Shown here piece by piece: positions 1 to 10,686 of a DNA stretch of 28,311 nt (position 1 is the stretch's first letter; each line of letters starts with the position of its first letter). The position numbers were made by a program, and so were the translations under genes. The DNA is from Chara braunii (Eukaryota; Streptophyta; Charophyceae; Charales; Characeae): assembly GCA_003427395.1 (NCBI GenBank), contig BFEA01000194.1:1247282-1275592 (forward strand), given 5' to 3'. The notes beneath the pieces were generated by a model that did not search any database, was not told where the DNA came from, and worked only from the letters and a program-made list of their open reading frames with translations.

Positions 1-781
1 GGGCGGGAGAGGGGGGGTGAAAAGCGTCACGGAAAGGGGTGTGGAGGGTTTGGAGGAGGAGGAGCGGGTACCCTAGTTGATTACGTGGACGGTGTGATAT
101 GTGAACTGGGCGAGGGAGGAGCGGTCAAGTGGAGGTGGTCGTGGAGGGTCGATCGACGAGTCATTGACAGAATAGAAGCTGTGATGGTTATGGGAGAGGG
201 GAAGTGAGGAGGAGGCGAAGGAGGAGGGAGGTGGTGGTGTGGTTTTGTGCGGCATCCTGTGAAGGAAGGGAGGTTCTGTCTAATAAGTCCTTTCGCAAAG
301 GGGTTTTGACGCTGAACTCGCCTTACGAGGAGCAGAAGAGTCACAGGGATAATTCCTCACCGGTGTCGCAAAGGAAGTCGCCTCAGCGGTGAGAGAGGGG
401 CAGCAAAGGTACCACACCCCATGGATCCGGAAGAGGAGGCGGAAATGCTGTCCTTGGCACCAGGGAGAGGCGCGGGTGTTCACGAGATGGGCATGGTTTT
501 TATTGGAGAAACCGGCTAGGTTCATAAGCATTTTAAGAAGATGATGATGATGATGATGATGATGATGAAGACGCCGTCCATCGACAAGGAAGTCCCAAAG
601 CGATTATTGGCAGGTATGGCGGGTTGACTGACCCTCAATAAAGCGCTGTGATGATGAATAGACGATCGTCCACGTATTGGAGACTCACGGTGAGGCGCAG
701 GGAGAGGGGGCTTACTGGGTTATTTCGCCAGCGAGGCTGCATTTGACCGAGGAGGTGGACTAGGCGCGGGGAGACGGAACA
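1..781. other. Upstream region, no independent gene seen
   Basis: G-rich sequence on the + strand (CT-rich on the other) with short open frames in all directions but no recognisable protein. It probably contains the promoter and 5' UTR of the homeobox-DDT gene. No clear TATA box can be fixed. It includes the decayed copy of exon 1 and an ATG-triplet run at 541-568. Confidence 0.5.
421..613 (+). pseudogene. Decayed tandem copy of RLT exon 1
   Basis: ATGGATCCGGAAGAGGAGGC at 421 parallels ATGGATTCGGAAGAAGAGGC at 782. The match continues through the Gly/Arg segment, an AAGAAGATGATG block, AAGACGCC, AAGGAAGT and GCGAT, and ends at GCAG/GTATG just like exon 1. The similarity goes on into the intron (GCTGTGATGATGAATAG at about 642 against GCTGTGATGATGATCAATAG at about 952). 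The copy encodes MDPEEEAEMLSLAPGRGAGV but soon hits a TAG (about 517-519). It also carries an expanded ATG-triplet run where exon 1 has two. It is therefore a broken duplicate, or possibly transcribed leader with an upstream ORF. Confidence 0.75.
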
Positions 782-926
782 ATGGATTCGGAAGAAGAGG
801 CAGAAACGTTGCACCTAGCAGGTGGGGGGAGAGGAGGAGGAGCAGGCGTGCGAGAGACTGGCAGGGTGCATAAGAAGATGATGAAGACGCCAGCCCAGAA
901 GGAAGTTCTGGAGCGATACTATGCAG
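782..926 (+). CDS. RLT: RLT exon 1: start codon and homeodomain helix 1
   Basis: The ATG at 782 is the first Met after an in-frame TAG at 761-763 and sits in a good context (aacaATGG). The exon encodes 48 residues: an acidic start (MDSEEEAE), a Gly-rich stretch, then KKMMKTPAQKEVLERYYA. That last part is helix 1 of the HB-DDT homeodomain (compare KRKMKTPxQLExLExxYA in plant RLTs). It ends at cag/GTATGT after one base of codon 49. That G joins AG of exon 2 to make Glu in the EDKYP motif, so the join rebuilds the homeodomain without a gap. The alternative, reading into exon 2 from an ATG at 2858, would lose helix 1. A decayed copy of this exon lies 361 bp upstream. Confidence 0.85.
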
Positions 927-1589
927 GTATGTTGAAAAAAGCTGCACACAGTGCTGTGATGATGATCAATAGGCATGAGCGCCCGCGTGGGGAGAAGAAG
1001 ACAGAAGGTGCTCTTACTAGGAGTAAGACGAAGACATCGTTTCTTGAATACATAGTGTAGACTCCGATGCGCCGCACAGCGCGAGCGGAACATGCCGATG
1101 TGTGCCGCGCAGCGTGAGCGGGACATGCCGATGTGCCGCACAGCGTGAGCGAGACATATGCCGATGTCCCGCACAGCGTGAGCGGGGCATTCCGATGTGC
1201 CGCACAGCGCGAGCGGGACATTAGTAAGCATAAGTGAAACGAAGCGTCCACAGTGACATCTTGCAATGTTTCCTTACTGAGAAACGAGGAAGGTGGGGGC
1301 GGGGGAGGTTGGTGGGTGGGGATGAGTCAGGATGAGGGAGAGAAGAAGGGGTTTTATGAACACAAGCCTTCGCAAAGGCGTCGTTCTGCGTACGTGTGGT
1401 CGTCACAGAAGACTCTGGCTCCGTCTATAACCAATACGTTAATTTGCCATTCAGTCCAACATTCTTTGGCAGTGGAACAACTCCTAGCTCGGTTGGGCAG
1501 TTTGGTTTCCTCTCCGCCCCGGAAATCTGAGTTTTGCTCCCCTCTGGAATTTTCGGACCTGGGATATGGTTCTGTACATGTGTCTCGGG

Positions 1590-1650
<61 letters not shown>

Positions 1651-1999
1651 AGGATTGGGTGGCGTGCGGGGTTTGGGCCGATGGATGTAGATCCAACGGT
1701 CCGTCGCGAGTCAGGCATTCAGATCTAACGCTCCTGTCGCGATCATAGCGAGTGGAGTTAGTAACGATGTGAATTATGTCGACTTCTTGAGGAAGGTGTG
1801 CTGACGATGGCCATGGTCGTGGAGGAAGCCCATGTGGATGACGATGGTGAAGGCAGCGCTAAGACTGTGACGCCAGGGTGATGACGATGACCATGGCGGT
1901 GGTTGTCATCATGATTCTGGCTTCGATGATGATGCCTGTGTCGATCAAATGGCGTTGGCTGTGGCCATGCTCTTATTGTTGTTGTTGTTATTGTTATTC

Positions 2000-2033
<34 letters not shown>

Positions 2034-2149
2034 GGACGAGGAGGAGGAGGATGAGGATGATGCGTACAGGAGCGACTAGCTTTGTTTAACACATGGTAAA
2101 TGATGCCAATAGTTCACCCACTTCATGAAGAAGGAGCCCTCAGTTTTGC

Positions 2150-2223
<74 letters not shown>

Positions 2224-4501
2224 GCTAAGGGGGGGACCCAGCATTGAAATCCATCCTTCCGTCGTTTCGCAATGGTTCCAACTAACGAGGGCCGTTGCGA
2301 TCTCGGCAGCTGATTGAAGGTGTGTCGTCGATGTGTCGCAGTTCTTATTGGAGCAAGTGTTGTTGATCATCCTATGTTGAAATCCGTAGTCGGACGAGGG
2401 TTTGAACCCTGAACTTAGGGATTACCAACCTGAATAAGGCTTGCTTGTGCGATTGCAGCGTACCAGCAAGCAAAGCAAATTTCGAGTGCCTTTCGTGCAC
2501 TTTCCTGAATGAATCAGATCGAAGATATATCCAGATTCCTTGCACAAAGTGCGCGTGTGATTGCCCTCCGTAGAACCGTTGTTCAGCAGCAATCGGCCAG
2601 GTGGCCATCCTCCATTCTCCGCCTGCTTTTGTTTTTATTACTAAATCGTCAAACATAAAATTTTATTACTAAATTGTCGAACTAAAAAGAAAATTTTATT
2701 ATTAAATTGTCAAACTAAAAAGAAAATTTTAGTTAATCTAAAAAGTGTCATTATATATATATGTATACTAAATCGTCGAACAGAACTGGCCGGTAAACCG
2801 TATGTATATGTTTTATGTATAGTTAACGAAAATGGGAACAGTGAGGGTGGTCTAGAAATGCGAAATCGGGTGGAGGGGGAGGGGCAGGGGGAGGGGGAAG
2901 AGGGCTACAGAAGGAAGATGATGATAATTGATTTTTGTTGGGTTTTCCTTTTTTTTTTTTTTTTTTTTTTTAATNTTATCTACCACCCAGGAACTGTTGA
3001 AATACAGACCCAAGTTCGAATCCAAATGCAATCAGTTAAACTCCTTGATCTATTTCGTTGTTCTGGATGCGCAGAGGATAAGTACCCAACGGACACGGTG
3101 CGGGCGGAGCTGGCCACTCAGCTTGGGCTGTCGGAGAAGCAACTGCAGATGTGGTTTTCTCACAGGAGGAGAAAAGACCGAAAGGAGGAGTGCAGAGATG
3201 ATTTGCCAATGGGACCGACAATTGGCGTGCCAAGTAGGCCAACCTCGGGTAATTTCAACTGCAGTAGGCCGTCGCACCCTTCTCATACTACTTATGCTAA
3301 TCAACCGCAGCAGCAGCATCAAATTCCGATTCAGCAGCAGCAATTACCGCCGTCGGCGGCGGCACAGCAGCAGCAGCAGCAGCAGCAGCATTATCCAAGG
3401 CAACATAACCATTGTGGTGGGGTGGCTCCTCTCCCTCCTCCTCTTCCCCCGACTCCTGCTGCTCCTTCTCTGTCACCATTTTCCACCCATCGCTCGCCTC
3501 TTCGAGCATCCCCCGTGGGAGAGGATTACCCCTCGCTGGTGCTGGGCTCAGAGGCGCGAGAGTCAAACTTGCCCCCCCCTTCAAACAATTATCTGGCGGA
3601 GTACGAGGAGGAAGCACTTGAGATGGACCCGTCAGCGGGCAGGGGTCGAAGAGGGGCAGGAGGGGGAGGAGGGGGAGGAGGGGGAGGAGGAGGGAGTGGT
3701 GGGGTGGGAAATGCTGTCATGCCGCCACCAGTGACGCCCCCGGCGGCCGCAAGACCACGTCTATCTTCCATGCCAAGAAGAGTGTCGGGAGTTGCTGGTA
3801 TTGGAATTGGTGGGGGGGGGATATCAGCAGGAGCAGGAGCAGGAGTAGGAGTAGGAGTAGGAGTAAGTGGTGTAGGAGTAGGAGTAGGAGCAGTAGTAGG
3901 TGGGGTAGGGGGAGGATCAGTCGGGGGGGGAGCTGGCGGGGGGGCGGTAGTCGGAAAAGTGGGGGGCAGTTTGAAGAGACGAACATCGTCCCAGCAGCAG
4001 CAACCGCAGCAGATGCTCACAGACAATCAGCAGGACCAGGCCATGGCTGGCCCGTCGCCTCTGGCGAGAGATTTGGAGGACGGGGCGGCTCGAGTGGCGG
4101 CCGAAAGGGCTGCCATTGCGGCGGTGGAGGCGCAGATGCCTGAGCCTCTCCGTCCCGACGGACCCCCTTTGGCTGTTGAGTTTGATCCTCTGCCTCTTGG
4201 AGCGTTCTCGTTCATCTCGGCAAGTGGAGCAGCGGCCTCGGCGCTTGGACCAGGTAGGTACACACGCTGATTGACAACCCACGATGATGATGATGATGAT
4301 GATGACGATCATATGATGATGATGATGATGATGATGAGGATGAGGATGAGGATGATGATGAGGATGATATCTATGGGTAAAAAACGTTTTCCTGCATTCT
4401 CGCTGATATATCTGATTGTTCCGACGGCCATATTAGTTGATTGATCACTAAACGTTTTAATCATTATACGGCCCTTACCACCTCTCTCCTCCGTCCCCTC
4501 G

Positions 4502-4554
<53 letters not shown>

Positions 4555-4912
4555 GGTATTGTTGTTGTCGTTGCTCGCTCGGTAGGCTCTCTCCTTTCAC
4601 CCACTCTCTGCCCATTTGCCAGCGGCTTATACCGTTTTTCAATCGAGGCAGCCATTTGCCATTTGTTGTTTTGCAGCGCAGAGAGATCTTCTTGTCCTGT
4701 GTATCTGCATTTCTGATTTCTGTCCGACGAACGCATGTTGTCGATGGGATAGGAGGGCGGGACGACGATTGTTATCCTGACCCATCTTCCTTTTTCATTT
4801 GATTTATTTGATTTATTTATCTACTTACAGTATTTTGCGATCGAATTGGTTGTGTGTGATGCTTGGTGAGTCTTGTCACACAGGACTTGGTAAGTCGTGT
4901 GACGCAGGAAGG

Positions 4913-4953
<41 letters not shown>

Positions 4954-7900
4954 NAGGAAGGAGGATCTCAACTCCTAGTATTTGAATCGAGAGGACGCCA
5001 TTTGCAACCCCTCTTCCTTACCTCCTCTTCTTGTAAATGCAGGATCGCGGCATTGTAGAGAGTGGGGCTTAAGCAGCGAATCCAGAGCGCGACGTTGTGT
5101 GTGCTAGCTATAAGCTTATGGCACGACCGTGCTCAGCAGGACTGCGCAGGCGCAGGGTGCGCGATTTTGTGCTAGCTTGTAGCATGAACCTGGTCGTATT
5201 GCTTTGCAGGTTCATGCTGAGACAGTACAGAATGCGCGCTCAAGTCTTCCCGGGGTCTTTGTTCCTTTCCTCGACTGTGCTCTCTTTTCCTTGCATCATC
5301 AGACGACGCATCTATCCATACTGCCAAACCACGTTCATGCTGATATAGCAGTAGCGGGGTCTTCGTTAGTTCCTCGACTCTGCGCTTATTTTTTTCCTCA
5401 GCACGAGACCCGGCTTCGCATCGACCCGCTTGCCGAAGTTGCCACTCGTTGCTGAATCTCTTTTTTCCCTTTTTCTTGATTTTCTGAAGGCGAGTTAGCC
5501 CTTGGCGTCTGTATTAAAAAAACAGGATTTGAACTCGTGATCTGATGTTTATGCGCCGCCAGACCTGTGCCCCATTCAGTCTCGCAGCCTTGTTTCTACT
5601 GTTGCCTGCTTCCGTGTTCGTTCTCTGCTCGTGTCACATTGTGTCTATGGCTTCGCTTGTATTAAAAAAGAGTGAGGATTTGAACTCGTGATCGGATGTT
5701 TAATAGTTTATCAGTTGGACCGGTGGCCCATGCAGTCTCTCAACCTTCGTTTCTACCTATGGCTTCTTCCGTTTTCGTTCTCTGCTCGTTTCACATCTTG
5801 CCTATGGGCTTGCATGTATTAAAAGAAAGTGTTAAGAAAAAGTGAGGATTTGAACTCATGATCTGATGTTTATCAGTAGTTGGACCTGTACCTCATCCAG
5901 TCTCTCAACCTTCGTTTCTACCTATGCCTTCTTCCGTTTTCGTTCTCTGCTCGTTTCACATCTTGCCTATGGGCTTGCTTGCATTAAAAAAAATTGAGGA
6001 TTTGAACTCGTGATCGGATGTTTATCAGCAGTTGGACCTGTACCTCATCCAGTCTCCCAACCTCGTTTCTCCTGTTGCCTTCTTCCGTTTTCGTTTTCTG
6101 CTCGTTTCACATTGTGTCTGGGGGCTTGTTTGTTCTGCGCACACTCATATCTTCTTGAAGGATCTGTTTCTGTGTCTGTTTCTGTGTCTGTTTCTGTTCG
6201 TCTTTTCCCCTCCCTCCCCTCCTCCCCCTTCCCCTCCCCCCCCGAAAGGGCGGATCTTTGTTTCTTTCATAACACTTCCAGCTATTGTTTTTTTTCTTTT
6301 TCTTATGGTCTCTTTTTCCCGTTGGGCTTGTTCGTCTAGTTTTTGAAAAAAAAGTGAATTCCACCCTCCATACATTTCTCCTTCTCCGGTGGGTGATCTC
6401 ATTTCAAAGCAGACTATCACTCACCGTCACCAGGTATATACAACCGCCACGTTTTTTTAAATATATATAATATAATTTTCACCGGGCAGTTAGTTCTCTA
6501 TGCTGGTATATTTTGTCTGCAGAAGTTGGCCCGATTTTTCAGGATCTAGCGGTGGATTAATCGTCTACCGCACGATCTACACACCATCCAGTAGTAGTGT
6601 ACCTCTCTCTTTCGCTTTCTCCTTCGCTGTCCCTATCTCGAGAGGAGAGAGACGGTTCACATAGATCCATTCGCTTGATGCTTTTTGAAAAAAGAAAAGT
6701 CCTCTCTTGTCCTCCGTTGTGTTCCTCTCTCCATCCTTTCCCTTCTCCCTTTTTCGGTCGTTCATTTCTTCTTCTCGGCCACGATTTTTGTGGGATAATC
6801 TCCCCCCGCGGCCCCCCTTTTTTTCTGGATATGCGAAAAAAAAAAGAAAAAAAAAGGGAAGGCTTCCCCTCATCACTACAAGTTACTCGGTAGGAGGTCA
6901 CAGTGGGTGCGGCTTAGGAAACACGTTCATGCAGTGCAATGAGCCTGCTCTCCTCTACTTTTCTCGCTGCCCGACCGCTTCCACGTCCACCTCTCTATCA
7001 TCCTTGTGTCAGCCTCTCTGTCCTCATCGGCCTCCCTCTCTATCCACATCTGCCTCCCGCTTTGTCCGCATCTGCCTCCACTTTGGCCTCTCTATCCTTC
7101 TTTAATCACATTTTTAACTCGCCGTTCCTTCTCCGACTTGCGCATTCGACCGTTTACCATGCGTTTTTTAAATAAAGGAGATTAATTTCTGTTGTATGCC
7201 CGTTCTTCTCGATGTCTCCCTGTTCGTGATTGCCCGTTTGTCTCTGTTTGTTGTTCTGCCTCTCAATCTCTGCTTTTCTCTTTTTCGAAAAGGCAGTATG
7301 CTTCTCCCCTTGTCTCTCCGAGTCTCTCTTCCCCTTTTTTGTTGGTGTGTGCGTACTACATTTGTGTTTCCGGCATGGTTTGAAAAACATCGATTTCTCC
7401 TTAAAAAAAAAACAAACAAACATCGATTTCACAAACGACACAAACGGATTCCAGGAGGGGGAGGGGGCAATGCTATATCAGGTTTGAACAGTAGCAGCCG
7501 GGGGGGGGACCCTTTTCTTTCCCTTCTTTTCTCTATCCGTGAAAAATTCTCTTTGTCCCTCTTTTGCAACGTGATCCATGCAATCTCCCCAATGGACAGC
7601 CACCCTCCCTTCCTTTTTCATTTGCTGGGGGATTTTGAGCCCTCAGAAAGAACAAACAGGCTGCCTGCTCGGTATACAGAATCCATTCGTCACGCGGCTT
7701 GTTTTCTGCTCCTCGTCGTTGTCCTCCTCTTGCTTCTCTTCCTCTTCGTGGTCTTTCTCCTCTTCACACCCTCGTCGTCCTCCTCTTCCTCCTCTTACTG
7801 CTCTTCCTTCTCTTCCTCCTCCTCTTCCCTCTCTTCCTCTTCTTCCTCGACTTTTTCCTGTTCACCTCCTTTTCCCACTTTCTCCGCTTCCTCCTCTTCC

Positions 7901-10477
7901 TCCTCTTCCTCCTTTTCTTTCTCCTCCTCCTCTTCTCCTCCTCCTCCTTTTCCTCATCTTCCCCTTCCTCTGCCTGCTCCTCTCCCGCTCCCTCTTCCTC
8001 CTCCACTTCCTCCTCCACTTCCTCCTCCTCTACTCCCTCCTGCTGTGACTGGGCGTCGGGGACTGAATTGCCTTCATGGGATTGGGAACCTCGACATCGT
8101 TCTGTTTGTGTGCGTGGGAACAGCGGCATACAGCTTCTTGCATTGTGACCGCTCTCCTTCCTACGTAGCCTCCTCCCCGTTGCCCCCTTCTCCTTTCAGG
8201 AAACCGTAGCATAGAAAAGACAGAGAATTGAGAACATCCACATTTTGCGTGATGATGCGGGGAGGCCGTGCTCTCCGTGCAGATTTGGCTGTTGTGTACC
8301 CACCCGCCGTAGACTGAGCAGAGGGCTTGACTGCATTCGCGCCTTCGGCCTCAGTAAGGCACGAAGAATACACTACACGAGCATTCACCACCGACAAGGG
8401 CGCCTTTGGCGCTGGCGAATATGCAATCACGGGATCGGCCTCCCTCGATAATGATAATGAGATTATGTTATTCCGTCGTACCTGAGGGTATACGTACTCA
8501 CACTAGGAATTTTCCTACTAAACCTGGCTGTTATGTCGGTCAGGGACATCCAGGAATGTCCGAGTTTGAGGATCCGCTAAGCAAATATGAGCGCTAGTCG
8601 AGTTTGCAGAACCGACCAGGTTTATGCTGAGCGATCACAAAACGGAACAGCTTCTACTCTGCTGCCCATGCTGTCCGTTTGGGAAGAGACAGGTGATGCA
8701 GACTGCAGGGAGTCATGGGTTGGCTGTATTCCCTGCACCAGTTAGATCCGTTTGAGGACTTGGGTCGGTCAAAGTTGGCTTGGTTAGAAGTCGACTGGTC
8801 AAAATTGAGTGGCTCCGACTGGCTCGGTTAAAGTTGACTTTTTTTTTTTTGGAATAAGTTAGATCCGTTTGAGGACTTGGGTCGGTCAAAGTTGGCGTGG
8901 TTAAAAGTCGACTGGTCAAAATTGAGTGGCTCCGACGGGCTCGGTTAAAGTTGGCTTTTTTTTTTTTGGAACAAGTTGGCTGGTCAAAATCTAGTGGGTC
9001 AAAGATGGCGGCGTCAGAGTTGCATTTGCATGGTTGACTCACAGGTACGTGATCTATGAAATGCCACAAATATGCCCCTATAAGTCATCTGGTCTACTTT
9101 TTGTTCAAGGAACGTGGGGATGCGTTCCTGGTTTGTGGGAATGCTGACCTCCTCCCGCGTTCTACTCCCTCCTCCTCCTCGGTCCTTGTCGTCCTACTTC
9201 TCCTTGTCCTCCTCCATCGCCGACTGTGTCAGCAGTGGGATCAGAATCTCTGATGCATCTCCACGCTGACACCGTGCGAATCCACAGACAAACAGAATGG
9301 CGGAACGACACGTCTCACATGGGGGCTGCTGAAATGGCAGCAGCGCCCCCCAAAAAATGCGAACAGCAACGAATCTCCAATGGTTCTCCGCGCGACAGCT
9401 GGCATGATGTGATGCGAAACCTGAAGGTAAAACCTCTGGCCCTCGAAGCACAAAAGAAATATCTTGCGGCCTCATGGGGAGCGGGACCCGAAACAAACGC
9501 ATGCTGGAGCGCCAAACCCAAAATGGGAAAAAAAAAACCGCATGATGCTGGGCCCATAGAGCATTGCCAGAAGGAACCTGCAGGACAACACTTGGTATGT
9601 ATTGTGCTCCCGTCTGTGTGCACTTCCAGGTATATTTTGAGAGAGGCCTTGGAGGACACACGACAAATTTTGAGGGGGCAGCCGAGTGAAAAACCATTCT
9701 ATCTGCCCTGTTTGTCTGTTTGTGTACTTCTCGTTAGTGAGATGGGCTTCTGACAATTGGCGTGATTTGTTTGTTGTGTTCTTGAACGAACGAAATGGAT
9801 GGCCGATTGCTGTCAAGCTATATCCTCAGATTCAAAAAAGCGGAAGGTCCTGTCTAAGAAACCGGAGGGCTTGCCGAATGAAGACCATGATCCTCGTGAA
9901 AGGAAGGATGCGAAGCCTGCAGCAGCTGTTAAGGTATGATGTGCCAGTGAAGTCCAGAAAGTACCTGTGTTTGGGTTTCTTGAGGAGGGGGATATGAACG
10001 TGCATTAATTCCAGTTCACGAAGCAATAATAACAACAATCGTGAATAATGGCCACACGTAAGCGGAGGGCTCTGTCAATGGAACATGATCCTGGGAACAA
10101 GGATGCAACGCCTCTGCAGTTTGTCGAGGCATGATGATGTGGTGGCAATATTGAAAGCAAGTAGTCAGCCAAGGTGTGATGATAATGTTCTGGTTAACCC
10201 TCCTGCACCTCATGCTTTGCTTCCGTGCTTGGCATAATTCCTTCCTCGATTGACATTATGCATTGTTGGGTTGGGTGTTGAGGTTTCTGTAGCATGTGAG
10301 TTCCCTTTGTTAATGCTGATTGACCATTTGCCCTGAATGCTTGATTCCACTCTGCCCTTTTCCCTAATCTGTAACCCTCCCCCCCCCAACCCTCTTTTGT
10401 TTTCCCTCTTCGTGTGTGTGTGTGCGCGTGTGTGTGTATGCTTGTGTGTGTGTGGGTGTGTGGGTGTGTGGGTGTGG

Positions 10478-10558
<81 letters not shown>

Positions 10559-10568
10559 GTGGGTGTGG

Positions 10569-10623
<55 letters not shown>

Positions 10624-10624
10624 N

Positions 10625-10686
<62 letters not shown>

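Larger units (their letters stand above)
927..3074 (+). other. RLT intron 1 (2148 bp, phase 1)
   Basis: GTATGT to GCAG. It holds a five-unit GC-rich tandem repeat (1066-1222), GA tracts (1592-1647 and 2151-2221), an ATG-triplet run (2000-2033), a tRNA-like patch (about 2380-2440, minus strand), AT-rich short tandem units (2636-2785), and a poly-T run ending at a single N (2975). No further gene seen. Confidence 0.75.
4254..9829 (+). other. RLT intron 2 (5576 bp, phase 1)
   Basis: GTAGGT to CTCAG, the longest intron here. Contents in order: GAT triplets (4283-4356), GTT triplets (4501-4555), poly-T with N (4917-4954), an unannotated stretch 4955-5500, a four-unit array (5505-6140), T/C-rich unannotated sequence 6140-7690, a polypyrimidine tract (7690-8045), unannotated 8046-8740, a 117-bp tandem repeat (8741-9008), and exon-like sequence at 9233-9426 that does not fit the frame. 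No recognisable gene. Confidence 0.7.

Noticed and set aside
2985-3025. Second tRNA-like B-box (GTTCGAATCC) just upstream of exon 2
   Set aside because: Isolated 10-bp match with no A-box, tail or target duplication.
2858-3074. 5' extension of exon 2 back to an ATG at 2858
   Set aside because: It includes poly-T and an N, and gives LFRCSGCAEDKYP instead of the conserved helix 1; splicing from 926 to 3075 restores the homeodomain.
3589-4026. Pro/Thr-rich open frame on the minus strand
   Set aside because: It is the antisense shadow of the Gly/Val-rich part of exon 2.
7196-8209. 337-codon open frame on +
   Set aside because: Ser/Leu/Pro homopolymers from the polypyrimidine tract; no domain, no start context, lies wholly in intron 2.
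9226-9753. 175-codon open frame on + with exon-like part 9233-9426 (strong polypyrimidine acceptor, donor GTAAAA)
   Set aside because: It accepts the phase of exon 2, but its 194 nt leave phase 0, which breaks the frame into exon 3 and exon 4. No RLT similarity was recognised. It could only be an alternative exon causing a frameshift.
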